Assembly: GCA_041394985.1 (NCBI GenBank)
Contig: JAWLBI010000001.1
Coordinates: forward strand, 4,216,001 to 4,280,000
DNA: 64,000 nucleotides
Source: JAGLON01 sp041394985
Lineage (GTDB): Bacteria; Zixibacteria; MSB-5A5; GN15; JAAZOE01
Direction of reading: 5' to 3'
How positions within the stretch are numbered: the first letter of the stretch is position 1; each line of letters opens with the position of its first letter. This document shows positions 18,604 through 26,870 of the stretch, piece after piece. The position numbers were made by a program, and so were the translations under genes. Under the pieces are notes generated by a model. That model did no database searches. It had not been told where the DNA came from and saw only the letters and a program-made list of their open reading frames with translations.

Positions 18604-21600
18604 CACTTACCGATCGGCACTTCAATGGCCGCATCGGTCACGGCGTTAATTTTCACCGCATAACTCGTTTTCCTCTCGATATCCGAATCGGTGATGATGT
18701 GGGTATCGAGTAAGCCGTCGCAATTATAACCGGTGCGCATGTAATTGATTTCCGCCAGACATTGGCTCCATCCGGTCAGCCAGAGGTTCAGTTCCTCTCG
18801 CTGTTCCGGTGTTCCCCGGAAGTGGATGAGCAAATCGATATCGGAGCCGGGACCGGCTGAGGCGTTTTTCGTGCTGCCGAACAGATACATCTTGACGACA
18901 CCGAAGCGATCGGCATCGATATCGCGAGCCATGCGGTTCACCATATCGTGTCGCCAGCGCCAGTATTCGCTCAGATCGCGGGAAGGACTTTGCTGCTGGA
19001 GTACTTTCTTCTTTATGTTGACTTCCAGATTACCCAACACCGCCACCGCCTCGTCAAGATCGGCGCTCATGAGGATATTCAGGACCTGGCCGTCATAGCT
19101 TTGCGGTACATCGATCACTTTGACAATATCCGCATACTTCTGCATTTCAGGAAGAAGTTTGGCCAGCAGGTTCGGTGATTTCCTGAAAAAGATTTCATTG
19201 AAAACGATTCCTTCATCATCCGGATAAAGCGGAATATAGCGGATTCCTGCCTCGACCAGATCCTGGAAGAAGTGCGTACCGAATGACAGATCGGGCAGAT
19301 AGTTGCCTTTTTGACGTGCGACTTCGACAAGGGCCGAACAATTATTGATATCGGAGTAGGTGACTTGTACGCCGAGTTTGATATCGCCGCGGCTTCCCCA
19401 TCGTCCCGGGCCAATCAGGATGAAGCGGCGCTTGGGCAACAACTTATTCAGACTGCTGACGCATTTGCCGATGTTGATTAACTCACGGCGGTCGGATACG
19501 TGCGAATAGGCCTCGGGATCGACGTAGACGATGTGAGTCTGATTCGGCAGATATCCGTTCGAAATGTATTTATTGGCGGTGAATATTTTCTTGTGTCGAG
19601 GGATATCGCGGGGAATCGGCACCGGCGCCATTTCCTCGGAAAAACTCTGCGATCGGCACTGCAATAAATAGAGATTGCGGCCGTCGTGGGCGAATTCGAT
19701 ATCGACCGGATGCTGATATGTTTCCTCCAGCAGACTCAGAATCGCCTTAATTTTCTCGACGAAATCGGTATCTTTTATCAATCCGTCGAAGGTGGCGATG
19801 ATTTCTGCATCGTTGATATCGGTGCGGATGCCGATACCCTTGCGGATGTGATTTTCCTTGTAGGTCGAGACGATGCGGTTGAATCCCGGGACTTTTCCGC
19901 CGAACATCTTGACGAACTCCTGAAAATCGATGGTTTCGAATTTGTTCGTTTCGAGGTTAATGACATCCATTTTCTTCGGCGTATAGCGGTAAATTTCCTC
20001 GGGTTGGACATTGACGCGGAGATTCGGCTGGCCCGGTGATACGAGCACCGGGTAATCGTCGCTCAGTCTATCGACGGCGCGCGTGCCGAGACCGGGTACG
20101 AGGCGCAGGAGACCGTCGTCGCGATTAATGCGAGGCGACCAGCGAAATTCGTTTTTGCTGAAGGCGACACCGGCGAAGGCAGGCAGGAAATATTTGCCGA
20201 CTTTCTGTCCGACGACTTCCTGAATAATTATCCCCATTTCCTCGCCGAAATCCAGCAGTCCCCGCTCGGCGCGATACTCGATCGGGTCGGGGCTGAAGGT
20301 CGAGGCGTATACTTCGGCGATGGCATCCGTGAGAGCTTTCAGGCGTTTCTTTTTCGATCCGCGGTTGGCAAGAAACAGGCTTTTGTACTTTCCCGAGAAG
20401 GCGGCGCCGATGCGGTCTTCAAGAAGTGACGACGAGCGAACGATGAGCGGTTTATCTTTGAAATCATCCAGAACCATGGACAATCCCTGGGCGATATCCG
20501 GCGGAAACGGCGCCTTTTTGAATGTATCGACGATGTGCGGATATTCCATCCGCACCTGATTGATATCTTTATATTTCTGCTCGACGACCTCCTCGAAATT
20601 ATTGTAGCTCATGAAGTGCAGGAGGATGTCGGATGTCAGGTGCCAGGTTTTCGGTATTTTCACATTTTCCAGAAGCGGAAGGCGATCGCGGTTTTTCTTC
20701 ACGATTTGTGATGCCAGATATAATCCGGCACTTTTGCCGCCGATGTGGCCATGACTGTCGGAGCTGTATATGACGCGCTTGAGGAGATGATAGAAATCTT
20801 TTATCTCCATATGATGCTTGATGACATTGATGTAGTGAAGCTGGTCGGAGAGCATGCGGCGAATGAGGGAAACGAGAATTCCCTTTTCATTGGGAGATTT
20901 GCCGCCGGTATCGGCGAGATGATAATACCGCCTTATCGCATCGGCGACTTCAGGCAGATTCAGATTGCGATTGACGACCTGAACCAAAAAGCTGAGTTTA
21001 TCCTCCTGCACCCATTTCTTGATATTCGCCAGAATCTCTTCCCTGTCCAGGTTTTCGGAGGCAATTTCGAAGACGGTTTTCGACAGTCCGGAGGGAGCGG
21101 TTATATGATGATTGACAAGAGGCTGATTCCAGGTTTCCGGTTTATCCGAGGCATCGAGTAAATCCTCGGAGTACAGTTTTTGCAGGAGTTCCTCGGCCGG
21201 TGAGATACCTCGCCAGCAAAGATAGTTGAGCATCTTGCGCGTGACGGCTCGATAGAGGCTCGTATCGGTCTGCCGCAGCATGCGGATAACGATCTTCCAC
21301 TCTTCCTCGGTGCTGTCGGCATCTGTCTTGTTTTGCTTCCACTCCGAGATAATCTCATTCATTTTTTGATGCGCGATGAAATGCCCGAGACGTTCGGCGA
21401 TCGTGTGAATCAGTTTCGTTTCTTCCTTCAGAAACGGACCGAGATCGGCGGGCGCCGTCTGTGACAGATAGTACACGGATAATTTGCCGACGACGATTTC
21501 GTTGGCGATAATATCAGCGCTCTGCACCCATTCGGTTTCGGCGAACTCATCGGCGTAGTATTCTTTATCGTCGACGACGATTTTCGCCTTGCAGATATCG

Positions 21601-21764
21601 GGATACTGCCATCCCGGCGGGATGGCCGCGATGATTTGCCGGCAGACGTGCTCGATTGAAGTCGACAGATTACTGAGGATTTCCTCGATGCGATAGATGC
21701 AATTGAGCTCCTTTGCCCGCTCCTGCAGCGAGAATAACAGTTTGTCAATGGATTCGTCTTTCAT
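18600..21764 (-). CDS. PEP/pyruvate-binding domain protein fused to nucleotidyltransferase
   Basis: The 1054-residue protein begins with a GAF-like or coiled sensor region (about 1-150) and a helical region (about 150-340). The ATP-grasp half of PEP synthase/pyruvate phosphate dikinase follows (about 345-700: IGGKSAGLYLASQI, PLIVRSSSLLEDRIG, MGIIIQEVVGQ). A conserved GPGRWGSRGDIKLG segment is shared with its neighbour. At the C-terminus (about 930-1030) is a nucleotidyltransferase motif, LFGSTKN then GSDIDLLI (GS-x-DxD). The phosphohistidine and PEP-barrel domains of true dikinases are absent. It overlaps the upstream paralogue by 4 bases. It may transfer phosphate or nucleotide to a protein under energy-status control; that is inference. 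Confidence 0.75.
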   Translation of the reverse strand: MKDESIDKLLFSLQERAKELNCIYRIEEILSNLSTSIEHVCRQIIAAIPPGWQYPDICKAKIVVDDKEYYADEFAETEWVQSADIIANEIVVGKLSVYYLSQTAPADLGPFLKEETKLIHTIAERLGHFIAHQKMNEIISEWKQNKTDADSTEEEWKIVIRMLRQTDTSLYRAVTRKMLNYLCWRGISPAEELLQKLYSEDLLDASDKPETWNQPLVNHHITAPSGLSKTVFEIASENLDREEILANIKKWVQEDKLSFLVQVVNRNLNLPEVADAIRRYYHLADTGGKSPNEKGILVSLIRRMLSDQLHYINVIKHHMEIKDFYHLLKRVIYSSDSHGHIGGKSAGLYLASQIVKKNRDRLPLLENVKIPKTWHLTSDILLHFMSYNNFEEVVEQKYKDINQVRMEYPHIVDTFKKAPFPPDIAQGLSMVLDDFKDKPLIVRSSSLLEDRIGAAFSGKYKSLFLANRGSKKKRLKALTDAIAEVYASTFSPDPIEYRAERGLLDFGEEMGIIIQEVVGQKVGKYFLPAFAGVAFSKNEFRWSPRINRDDGLLRLVPGLGTRAVDRLSDDYPVLVSPGQPNLRVNVQPEEIYRYTPKKMDVINLETNKFETIDFQEFVKMFGGKVPGFNRIVSTYKENHIRKGIGIRTDINDAEIIATFDGLIKDTDFVEKIKAILSLLEETYQHPVDIEFAHDGRNLYLLQCRSQSFSEEMAPVPIPRDIPRHKKIFTANKYISNGYLPNQTHIVYVDPEAYSHVSDRRELINIGKCVSSLNKLLPKRRFILIGPGRWGSRGDIKLGVQVTYSDINNCSALVEVARQKGNYLPDLSFGTHFFQDLVEAGIRYIPLYPDDEGIVFNEIFFRKSPNLLAKLLPEMQKYADIVKVIDVPQSYDGQVLNILMSADLDEAVAVLGNLEVNIKKKVLQQQSPSRDLSEYWRWRHDMVNRMARDIDADRFGVVKMYLFGSTKNASAGPGSDIDLLIHFRGTPEQREELNLWLTGWSQCLAEINYMRTGYNCDGLLDTHIITDSDIERKTSYAVKINAVTDAAIEVPIGKC

Positions 21765-23512
21765 GCCTGAATGACCCCCAATCCGCTGCGGCCGTCAACT
21801 TTTGCCTTCAGCGGTTTATCCAATTCTATGAGGCGAATGAATTGCGTTTTCTCGGTGACGGGTTGTCCCTTCAGCCAATCCCAGTCGATTCCTTTCGGTT
21901 CATTGAAATCAACCTGCAAATAGAATTTCCTGAAGCTCGATAGATTGTGGAAGAAGTGCGAACCCTGGCTGAGTTCGACGTTCATCGTCGGCAGGGTCGC
22001 CTCGATAATGACCTCGGCGCCGGAAATGTCGCTCCACTCGACTGGAATCCCGAGCCAGGAATCGGAGGAGCCCCATCGTCCGAAACCGATGAGTAAATAG
22101 GATTCGTTTTTGTCGAGTAGTTTTCTGTTCATACGACTAATTTCGCCTGCGATTAATCGCGTGTCCTTGGCTGAGAATGTATCGGGATCGACCATAACGA
22201 TGCGTGTCAATCCGTCTATGATACCGTTGCCGAGGGCTCGATTAGTAACGATGATTGAATGATCGGATTGCATTTCCTTGTCGGTGACGGTTACCTGTTC
22301 TCTGCTCACGACCATTGGGCGAATCTGGAGAAGGGAAAATGTCGGCGGACCATCGCCCTCGATATCTACCGCGAATTCGATCTCGACATCCTGGCGATTC
22401 TCGTACTCGCTGTGAATGAGGAGCGAGATTAACAGCTCATTCAGCGGAAAGAGATGATGCTTGAGAATCGGAGAGAAATCGAGGATGCGAGGGCCCTTGT
22501 GTCCCAATCCGGAAACGATACGATCATTCTGGGCATTGTAGGTCGAGGCGATGCAATCGAGAGCGCCGTCGTATTCCGCCTGTGATAAATCCAGTTGGAC
22601 GAGATATTCGGTTTCGGCAAAAGGATTATACTCGGGCGGTGCACCCATGTTGATGGCCCATACTTTCGTCTGTGTCCGATCCAGTAACTCTCGGACATCG
22701 GAATAGGGCGGCGCCACGGTCGGGAAAGCGGGTGAGTAGCTCCAGGAGCGGCCGCCGTCGACAATCGTTTTGCCCAAGCCGCAGGCGAGATTGACGATGC
22801 CGTTTTCCGGTTTCGCATTGCCGATGGGATAGAAATTATATGAGCGGGCGACGCCGGATATGGCCGGATAGAAGCTGTTGTTGTATTTCTGGCCAACGAC
22901 TTCCTGAATAATGACGGCCATGCGTTCGATAGATGTGTCTTTGCCGACCAATTCATGATATTCCCGCGCATGCCTGAAATAGGTCGAGGCGAACACGAAT
23001 TTAATCGCTTCGACGAGTTTATTGAAGCGAGTGTCGACATCCGGTTGATTGTTCGGAATCATCTTGGTGGCATAGACGCCGGCGAAGGGTTCGTACAGGG
23101 CATCCTCGAGCAACGATGATGAGCGTATCGCCAATGGTGTGTTGATGTTCGTGACCAGAGCGCGCAGATCGCCGACGATTTCGACCGGCAAATGGGCGCT
23201 GAGGAATTTCCGGGCGATAGCTTCATCGGAGATATTCGGTTCATCCAGTAGTGTACCAAGGTTGTTTCGCTCGATGAACTTCTCATAAATATCGGTCGCC
23301 AGCACCGCCATTTTGGGGATTCCGACGGCAATGTTATCATACTTGCCGCCGGAAAACTTCTCTTGCAGAGTATGCTGAATCATGGCCAGCCCGGCGGCTT
23401 TGCCGCCGATCTCGCCCTGCCCGATCTTACCGATGATGCTTCGGGACTTGAAGAAGTCCCGGGAGAACACCTCGATCGGATCATCTGATTTATATGACTG
23501 CGTCGTACTCAT
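21761..23512 (-). CDS. Stand-alone PEP/pyruvate-binding (dikinase N-terminal) protein
   Basis: The 583-residue protein consists mostly of the nucleotide-binding half of PEP synthase/pyruvate phosphate dikinase: IGGKAAGLAMIQ (about 36-47), PLAIRSSSLLEDALYEPFAG and MAVIIQEVVGQ. VNLACGLGKTIVDGG follows. Its C-terminal third contains LIGFGRWGSSDSWLGIPV and a GSHFFHNL motif, both paralogous to the next gene. It lacks the catalytic histidine domain and the PEP-binding barrel, so it cannot be a complete dikinase. It lies 42 bases downstream of gdhA and overlaps the next gene by 4 bases. A role in sensing or phosphoryl transfer linked to glutamate/pyruvate metabolism is inferred from context. Confidence 0.78.
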   Translation of the reverse strand: MSTTQSYKSDDPIEVFSRDFFKSRSIIGKIGQGEIGGKAAGLAMIQHTLQEKFSGGKYDNIAVGIPKMAVLATDIYEKFIERNNLGTLLDEPNISDEAIARKFLSAHLPVEIVGDLRALVTNINTPLAIRSSSLLEDALYEPFAGVYATKMIPNNQPDVDTRFNKLVEAIKFVFASTYFRHAREYHELVGKDTSIERMAVIIQEVVGQKYNNSFYPAISGVARSYNFYPIGNAKPENGIVNLACGLGKTIVDGGRSWSYSPAFPTVAPPYSDVRELLDRTQTKVWAINMGAPPEYNPFAETEYLVQLDLSQAEYDGALDCIASTYNAQNDRIVSGLGHKGPRILDFSPILKHHLFPLNELLISLLIHSEYENRQDVEIEFAVDIEGDGPPTFSLLQIRPMVVSREQVTVTDKEMQSDHSIIVTNRALGNGIIDGLTRIVMVDPDTFSAKDTRLIAGEISRMNRKLLDKNESYLLIGFGRWGSSDSWLGIPVEWSDISGAEVIIEATLPTMNVELSQGSHFFHNLSSFRKFYLQVDFNEPKGIDWDWLKGQPVTEKTQFIRLIELDKPLKAKVDGRSGLGVIQA

Positions 23513-23554
23513 TTGGCAATACCAATCCCGACTCGAATGGGTCGGTTTCTATTA

Positions 23555-24859
23555 TTATACCCAGCCGCGCTCTCTACAGGCCTGTGCGACTCGGTCGATT
23601 GCGATCATGTATGCGGCATCGCGCATATAGACGTCATGCCGCAGGGAGATATCGTGCACGGCCTGAAATGCCGAGGTCATTTTGACATCCAATTTACCGA
23701 GGACTTCGTCTTTTGGCCAATAGTAATTCATATTACTTTGCACCTGTTCGAAATAGCTGCAGGTTACACCGCCTGCGTTGGCCAGAAAATCCGGCAATAA
23801 GAATATGTTCTTGCCTTTCATGATGTCATCGGCTTCCGGAGTAGTCGGACCGTTGGCGCCTTCGGCGACAATCTTGACTCGCGGACTGATGCGTTGGGCC
23901 GTTTCGTCGGTAATCTGGTTTTCAAGCGCGGCCGGAATCAGGATATCGACATCCTGTTCGATCCAGGCATCGCCGGGGAGAATTTCATAACCGAGGTCTC
24001 TGGCCTTGTTTTTATCGATACCACCGAATCGGTCAGTGATGGACTGCAGGTCCTTGAGGGAAACGCCGTCTTTTTTCAAATAAGAATATGCTGTTTGTTC
24101 GGCCTGATCCCAGCAGGAGACACAGACAATCTTGCCGCCCATTTGTTCGTACAGTTGACCCGCATGCTGGGCGACATTGCCGAAGCCCTGTATCGAGGCT
24201 GTTGTATTTTCGGGGCGAATGCCGAGGACTCGCAGGGCCTCGCGCACGAGGTAAATCACACCATAGCCAGTCGCTTCGGTGCGACCGAGTGAACCGCCCA
24301 TACCGACCGGTTTGCCGGTAATGAAACCGGGATATCGGCCGCCGTGAATGGCTTCGTATTCATCGAGCATCCAGAGCATATGCTGAGCGTTCGTCATGAC
24401 ATCGGGGGCCGGGATATCCGACACGGGGCCGACGTTCTTGGATAGCTGGCGCACCCAGCCGCGACAGAGCCGCTCCTGTTCATGCTCGCTCAGGTTGTGC
24501 GGATCGCAGACGACACCGCCTTTGCCGCCGCCCAGCGGGATATCGACGACGGCGCATTTCCAGGTCATCCACATAGACAGGGCGCGCACGGTATCGATTG
24601 TTTCCATCGGGTGAAAGCGGATGCCGCCTTTGGATGGTCCGCGGGAGTCATTGTGTTGAACGCGAAAGCCTCGGAAAATCTGGACCGAGCCATCGTCCAT
24701 GCGAACCGGGATAGTGAATTGGTATTCTCGGATGGGCGTGCGCAACAGTGTTCTTGTCGCCGTGTCCAGTTCCAGCATTTCAGCAACTTTATCGAACTGC
24801 CGCTGGGCAGTTTGAAACGGATTGTACGTTTCTTTTATCGTAGTCGCCGTGGTTGTCAT
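23555..24859 (-). CDS. gdhA: Glutamate dehydrogenase (Glu/Leu/Phe/Val dehydrogenase family)
   Basis: The 434-residue enzyme interconverts glutamate and 2-oxoglutarate plus ammonia with NAD(P)H. Substrate-binding and catalytic segments are present: GPSKGGIRFHP, VVDIPLGGGKGGV with the catalytic lysine, and DIPAPDVMT with the catalytic aspartate. The Rossmann motif is QGFGNVAQHAG. The length fits hexameric bacterial enzymes of about 420-450 residues. AAGGAGAAG precedes the ATG. A sigma54-like promoter lies about 105 bases upstream, and a sigma54 activator gene diverges from it, suggesting nitrogen-type control. Two PEP-binding genes follow closely on the same strand. Confidence 0.93.
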   Translation of the reverse strand: MTTTATTIKETYNPFQTAQRQFDKVAEMLELDTATRTLLRTPIREYQFTIPVRMDDGSVQIFRGFRVQHNDSRGPSKGGIRFHPMETIDTVRALSMWMTWKCAVVDIPLGGGKGGVVCDPHNLSEHEQERLCRGWVRQLSKNVGPVSDIPAPDVMTNAQHMLWMLDEYEAIHGGRYPGFITGKPVGMGGSLGRTEATGYGVIYLVREALRVLGIRPENTTASIQGFGNVAQHAGQLYEQMGGKIVCVSCWDQAEQTAYSYLKKDGVSLKDLQSITDRFGGIDKNKARDLGYEILPGDAWIEQDVDILIPAALENQITDETAQRISPRVKIVAEGANGPTTPEADDIMKGKNIFLLPDFLANAGGVTCSYFEQVQSNMNYYWPKDEVLGKLDVKMTSAFQAVHDISLRHDVYMRDAAYMIAIDRVAQACRERGWV

Positions 24860-24976
24860 TGTCTTCTCCTTTGAAATAGACGGCCACCGTCTTTATTTTC
24901 AGGCTGGCGGGGATTTTCCGCCGACCGTTTTTTCGTTATTCCGGCCAGTTTCGGGCCAATTGTCATGAAATCGGGT

Positions 24977-24992
24977 AGTAACAATCGTGCCA
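24977..24992 (-). promoter_or_regulatory. Candidate sigma54 (-24/-12) promoter of gdhA
   Basis: On the minus strand the sequence reads TGGCAC-GATTG-TTACT. The -24 element is perfect. The -12 element differs from TTGCW at one important base (A for G). The core TTGGCACGATTGTT is repeated exactly upstream of the exported-protein operon at 59.75 kb. The predicted start would be near 24965, giving a leader of about 105 bases. A sigma54 activator gene begins 212 bases away on the other strand. Confidence 0.5.
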
Positions 24993-25139
24993 ATTTTGAA
25001 AAAACCAGAGGGGATAGGCGGCTATTTCAGGTTAAAAGCGTCGCAATATATTAAGTGACAAGGAGATAATAAAATACTTCTAACTCCTGATTTGTTTTGA
25101 ATCACAAGAACAAAGAAGTAATGAGTTGAAAGAAAAGGC

Positions 25140-25167
25140 TTGCGAATTCTTAAAACTATTCTATTTT
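25140..25167 (+). promoter_or_regulatory. Sigma70 promoter for the sigma54 activator gene
   Basis: TTGCGA (25140-25145) and TATTTT (25162-25167) are spaced by 16 bases, 37 bases before the ATG at 25204. The rest of the 344-base divergent intergenic region (24860-25203) holds the sigma54-like site for gdhA and AT-rich sequence with no gene. Confidence 0.45.
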
Positions 25168-25203
25168 GGAATAATAATTCATTCAATATGAAAGACCTTT
25201 GCC

Positions 25204-26820
25204 ATGAATGCTGATGATCTGGAACGGAACGAATTGATACGAATGGGTGGTGATACAATCGAGTTTCTCGGCCGCCGATTGATGATCTTGTCTCAGCATG
25301 CGCTGGAGCATCTTATTAATGATTTATCGGCCGAATGCGATAGCAAAACAACGGAACGGCTCGTTTTTCGATTCGCCTATTTCTGGGGATATGCGGATGC
25401 ATCTGCTCTGCGGCGGTCATTCTCATGGGAATCGACGAACGACTTTCTGCGGGCCGGCTGCCGCCTAATGGAAATCGCCGGGATTGCGTCGACATCCATT
25501 CCTGTTCTGAGCATTCATGAGGAAACTAACACGATTGATATTCAATTGGAGTGGCGCGGTCGGAAAGCGGATGGTTTCGGCGCTTCGGAGACTGAACCCT
25601 CTGATGATTTGATTGACCGAATCGTCTCGGCATATATGAGTGGTTTCGCGTCGTTTGGCTTCGATCGAGAAATTCTATTCGTCCCGGATAATGCTCTCGG
25701 TAGTGCGGAATCGAGAAAAGCATCGGGAAAAAGTATCGAATCGTGGGGCGACGGGCAGGTGACTATTTACGAAACCGATGATATCCGAGAAAGAATATCT
25801 AAGTTGGCCGGAGGACTGAAAGAGGAAATCGAGGATCGCAGGCGCAGGCGCGCTGAGGCTGCCGTTATGTCGACTGAGATGAAGCCGTATTTCATGGAAT
25901 TCCGCAGCCGTCAATTGCAGAGTGTGCTGTACATGGCAGATCGTGTCGCCCGCTTCAATACATCGGTGCTGATTACCGGCGAAAGCGGCGTCGGCAAAGA
26001 GGTGTTATCATTATATATTCACAAGAAATCGCCTCGTGAAAAGGCGCCTTTCGTGACGGTGAATTGCAGTGCGTTGCCGGAGACACTGCTCGAGAGTGAG
26101 TTATTCGGTCATAAGGCGGGTTCGTTCACCGGTGCGGTGAAAGATCGGATTGGTCTGTTCGAGAATGCCGCCAATGGAACGATTTTCCTCGATGAAATCG
26201 GCGACATCACGCCGGCGACACAGTTGAAACTGCTCCGCGTGTTACAGGAGAAGGAGATTGTTCGGGTCGGTGAGAATACGCCGAGGAAGGTCGACGTTCG
26301 CATCATTGCGGCAACGAACAAGGATCTCGACACTGCGATTACCGAGGGGACATTCCGGGATGATTTATTGTATCGACTCCGGGTCGTGGAAATCGAAATA
26401 CCTCCGCTTCGCGAGCGTCGTGAGGATATCCTGCCTCTCGCCCGCTTCATCACGCGCCGTCTGGCGCAGAAAATGGAAATCGATAATTTACTCCTGGCTT
26501 CTCAGTGTATCGATTATTTGAATCGTTATTCATGGCCGGGAAATGTGCGGGAATTGGAGAACGCCATCGAGCGGGCGGCCGTCTTTTGCGAAAACGGCAC
26601 AATTCGTCCAGAGGATCTGCCGTCACATGTCACTCGGGGTACAACACTCCCCGATCAATCCTCGGATGCCTCGGCAAAATCATTATCGGATATCGAGCGG
26701 GCACATATTATAGAAGTTCTCGATGCCAACAACTGGAATAAATCTCGTACGGCAGCGATTCTGGCAGTCAGCCCATCGACACTGTGGCGTAAGATGCGAG
26801 AATATGATATCCGGAAATGA
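25204..26820 (+). CDS. Sigma54-dependent activator with XylR_N/V4R-like sensor
   Basis: The 538-residue protein has an N-terminal sensor (about 1-165). This part resembles XylR_N plus V4R: GGDTIEFLGRRLMIL near the start and SAYMSGFASFGFDREILFV at its end. A linker helix (about 195-220) is followed by an AAA+ domain with Walker A GESGVGKE (259-266), the sigma54-contacting loop GSFTGA (306-311, serine in place of the usual alanine) and Walker B FLDE (328-331). A Fis-type helix-turn-helix closes the protein (about 495-538). V4R/XylR_N sensors bind small molecules, often aromatic. It is divergent from gdhA, which has a sigma54-like promoter and is the obvious target. The ligand is unknown. Confidence 0.88.
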   Translation: MNADDLERNELIRMGGDTIEFLGRRLMILSQHALEHLINDLSAECDSKTTERLVFRFAYFWGYADASALRRSFSWESTNDFLRAGCRLMEIAGIASTSIPVLSIHEETNTIDIQLEWRGRKADGFGASETEPSDDLIDRIVSAYMSGFASFGFDREILFVPDNALGSAESRKASGKSIESWGDGQVTIYETDDIRERISKLAGGLKEEIEDRRRRRAEAAVMSTEMKPYFMEFRSRQLQSVLYMADRVARFNTSVLITGESGVGKEVLSLYIHKKSPREKAPFVTVNCSALPETLLESELFGHKAGSFTGAVKDRIGLFENAANGTIFLDEIGDITPATQLKLLRVLQEKEIVRVGENTPRKVDVRIIAATNKDLDTAITEGTFRDDLLYRLRVVEIEIPPLRERREDILPLARFITRRLAQKMEIDNLLLASQCIDYLNRYSWPGNVRELENAIERAAVFCENGTIRPEDLPSHVTRGTTLPDQSSDASAKSLSDIERAHIIEVLDANNWNKSRTAAILAVSPSTLWRKMREYDIRK

Positions 26821-26870
26821 CTTTTAGACGCCATGCGGATAAGAGACGCTAATACTTCCAAGACATCTCA

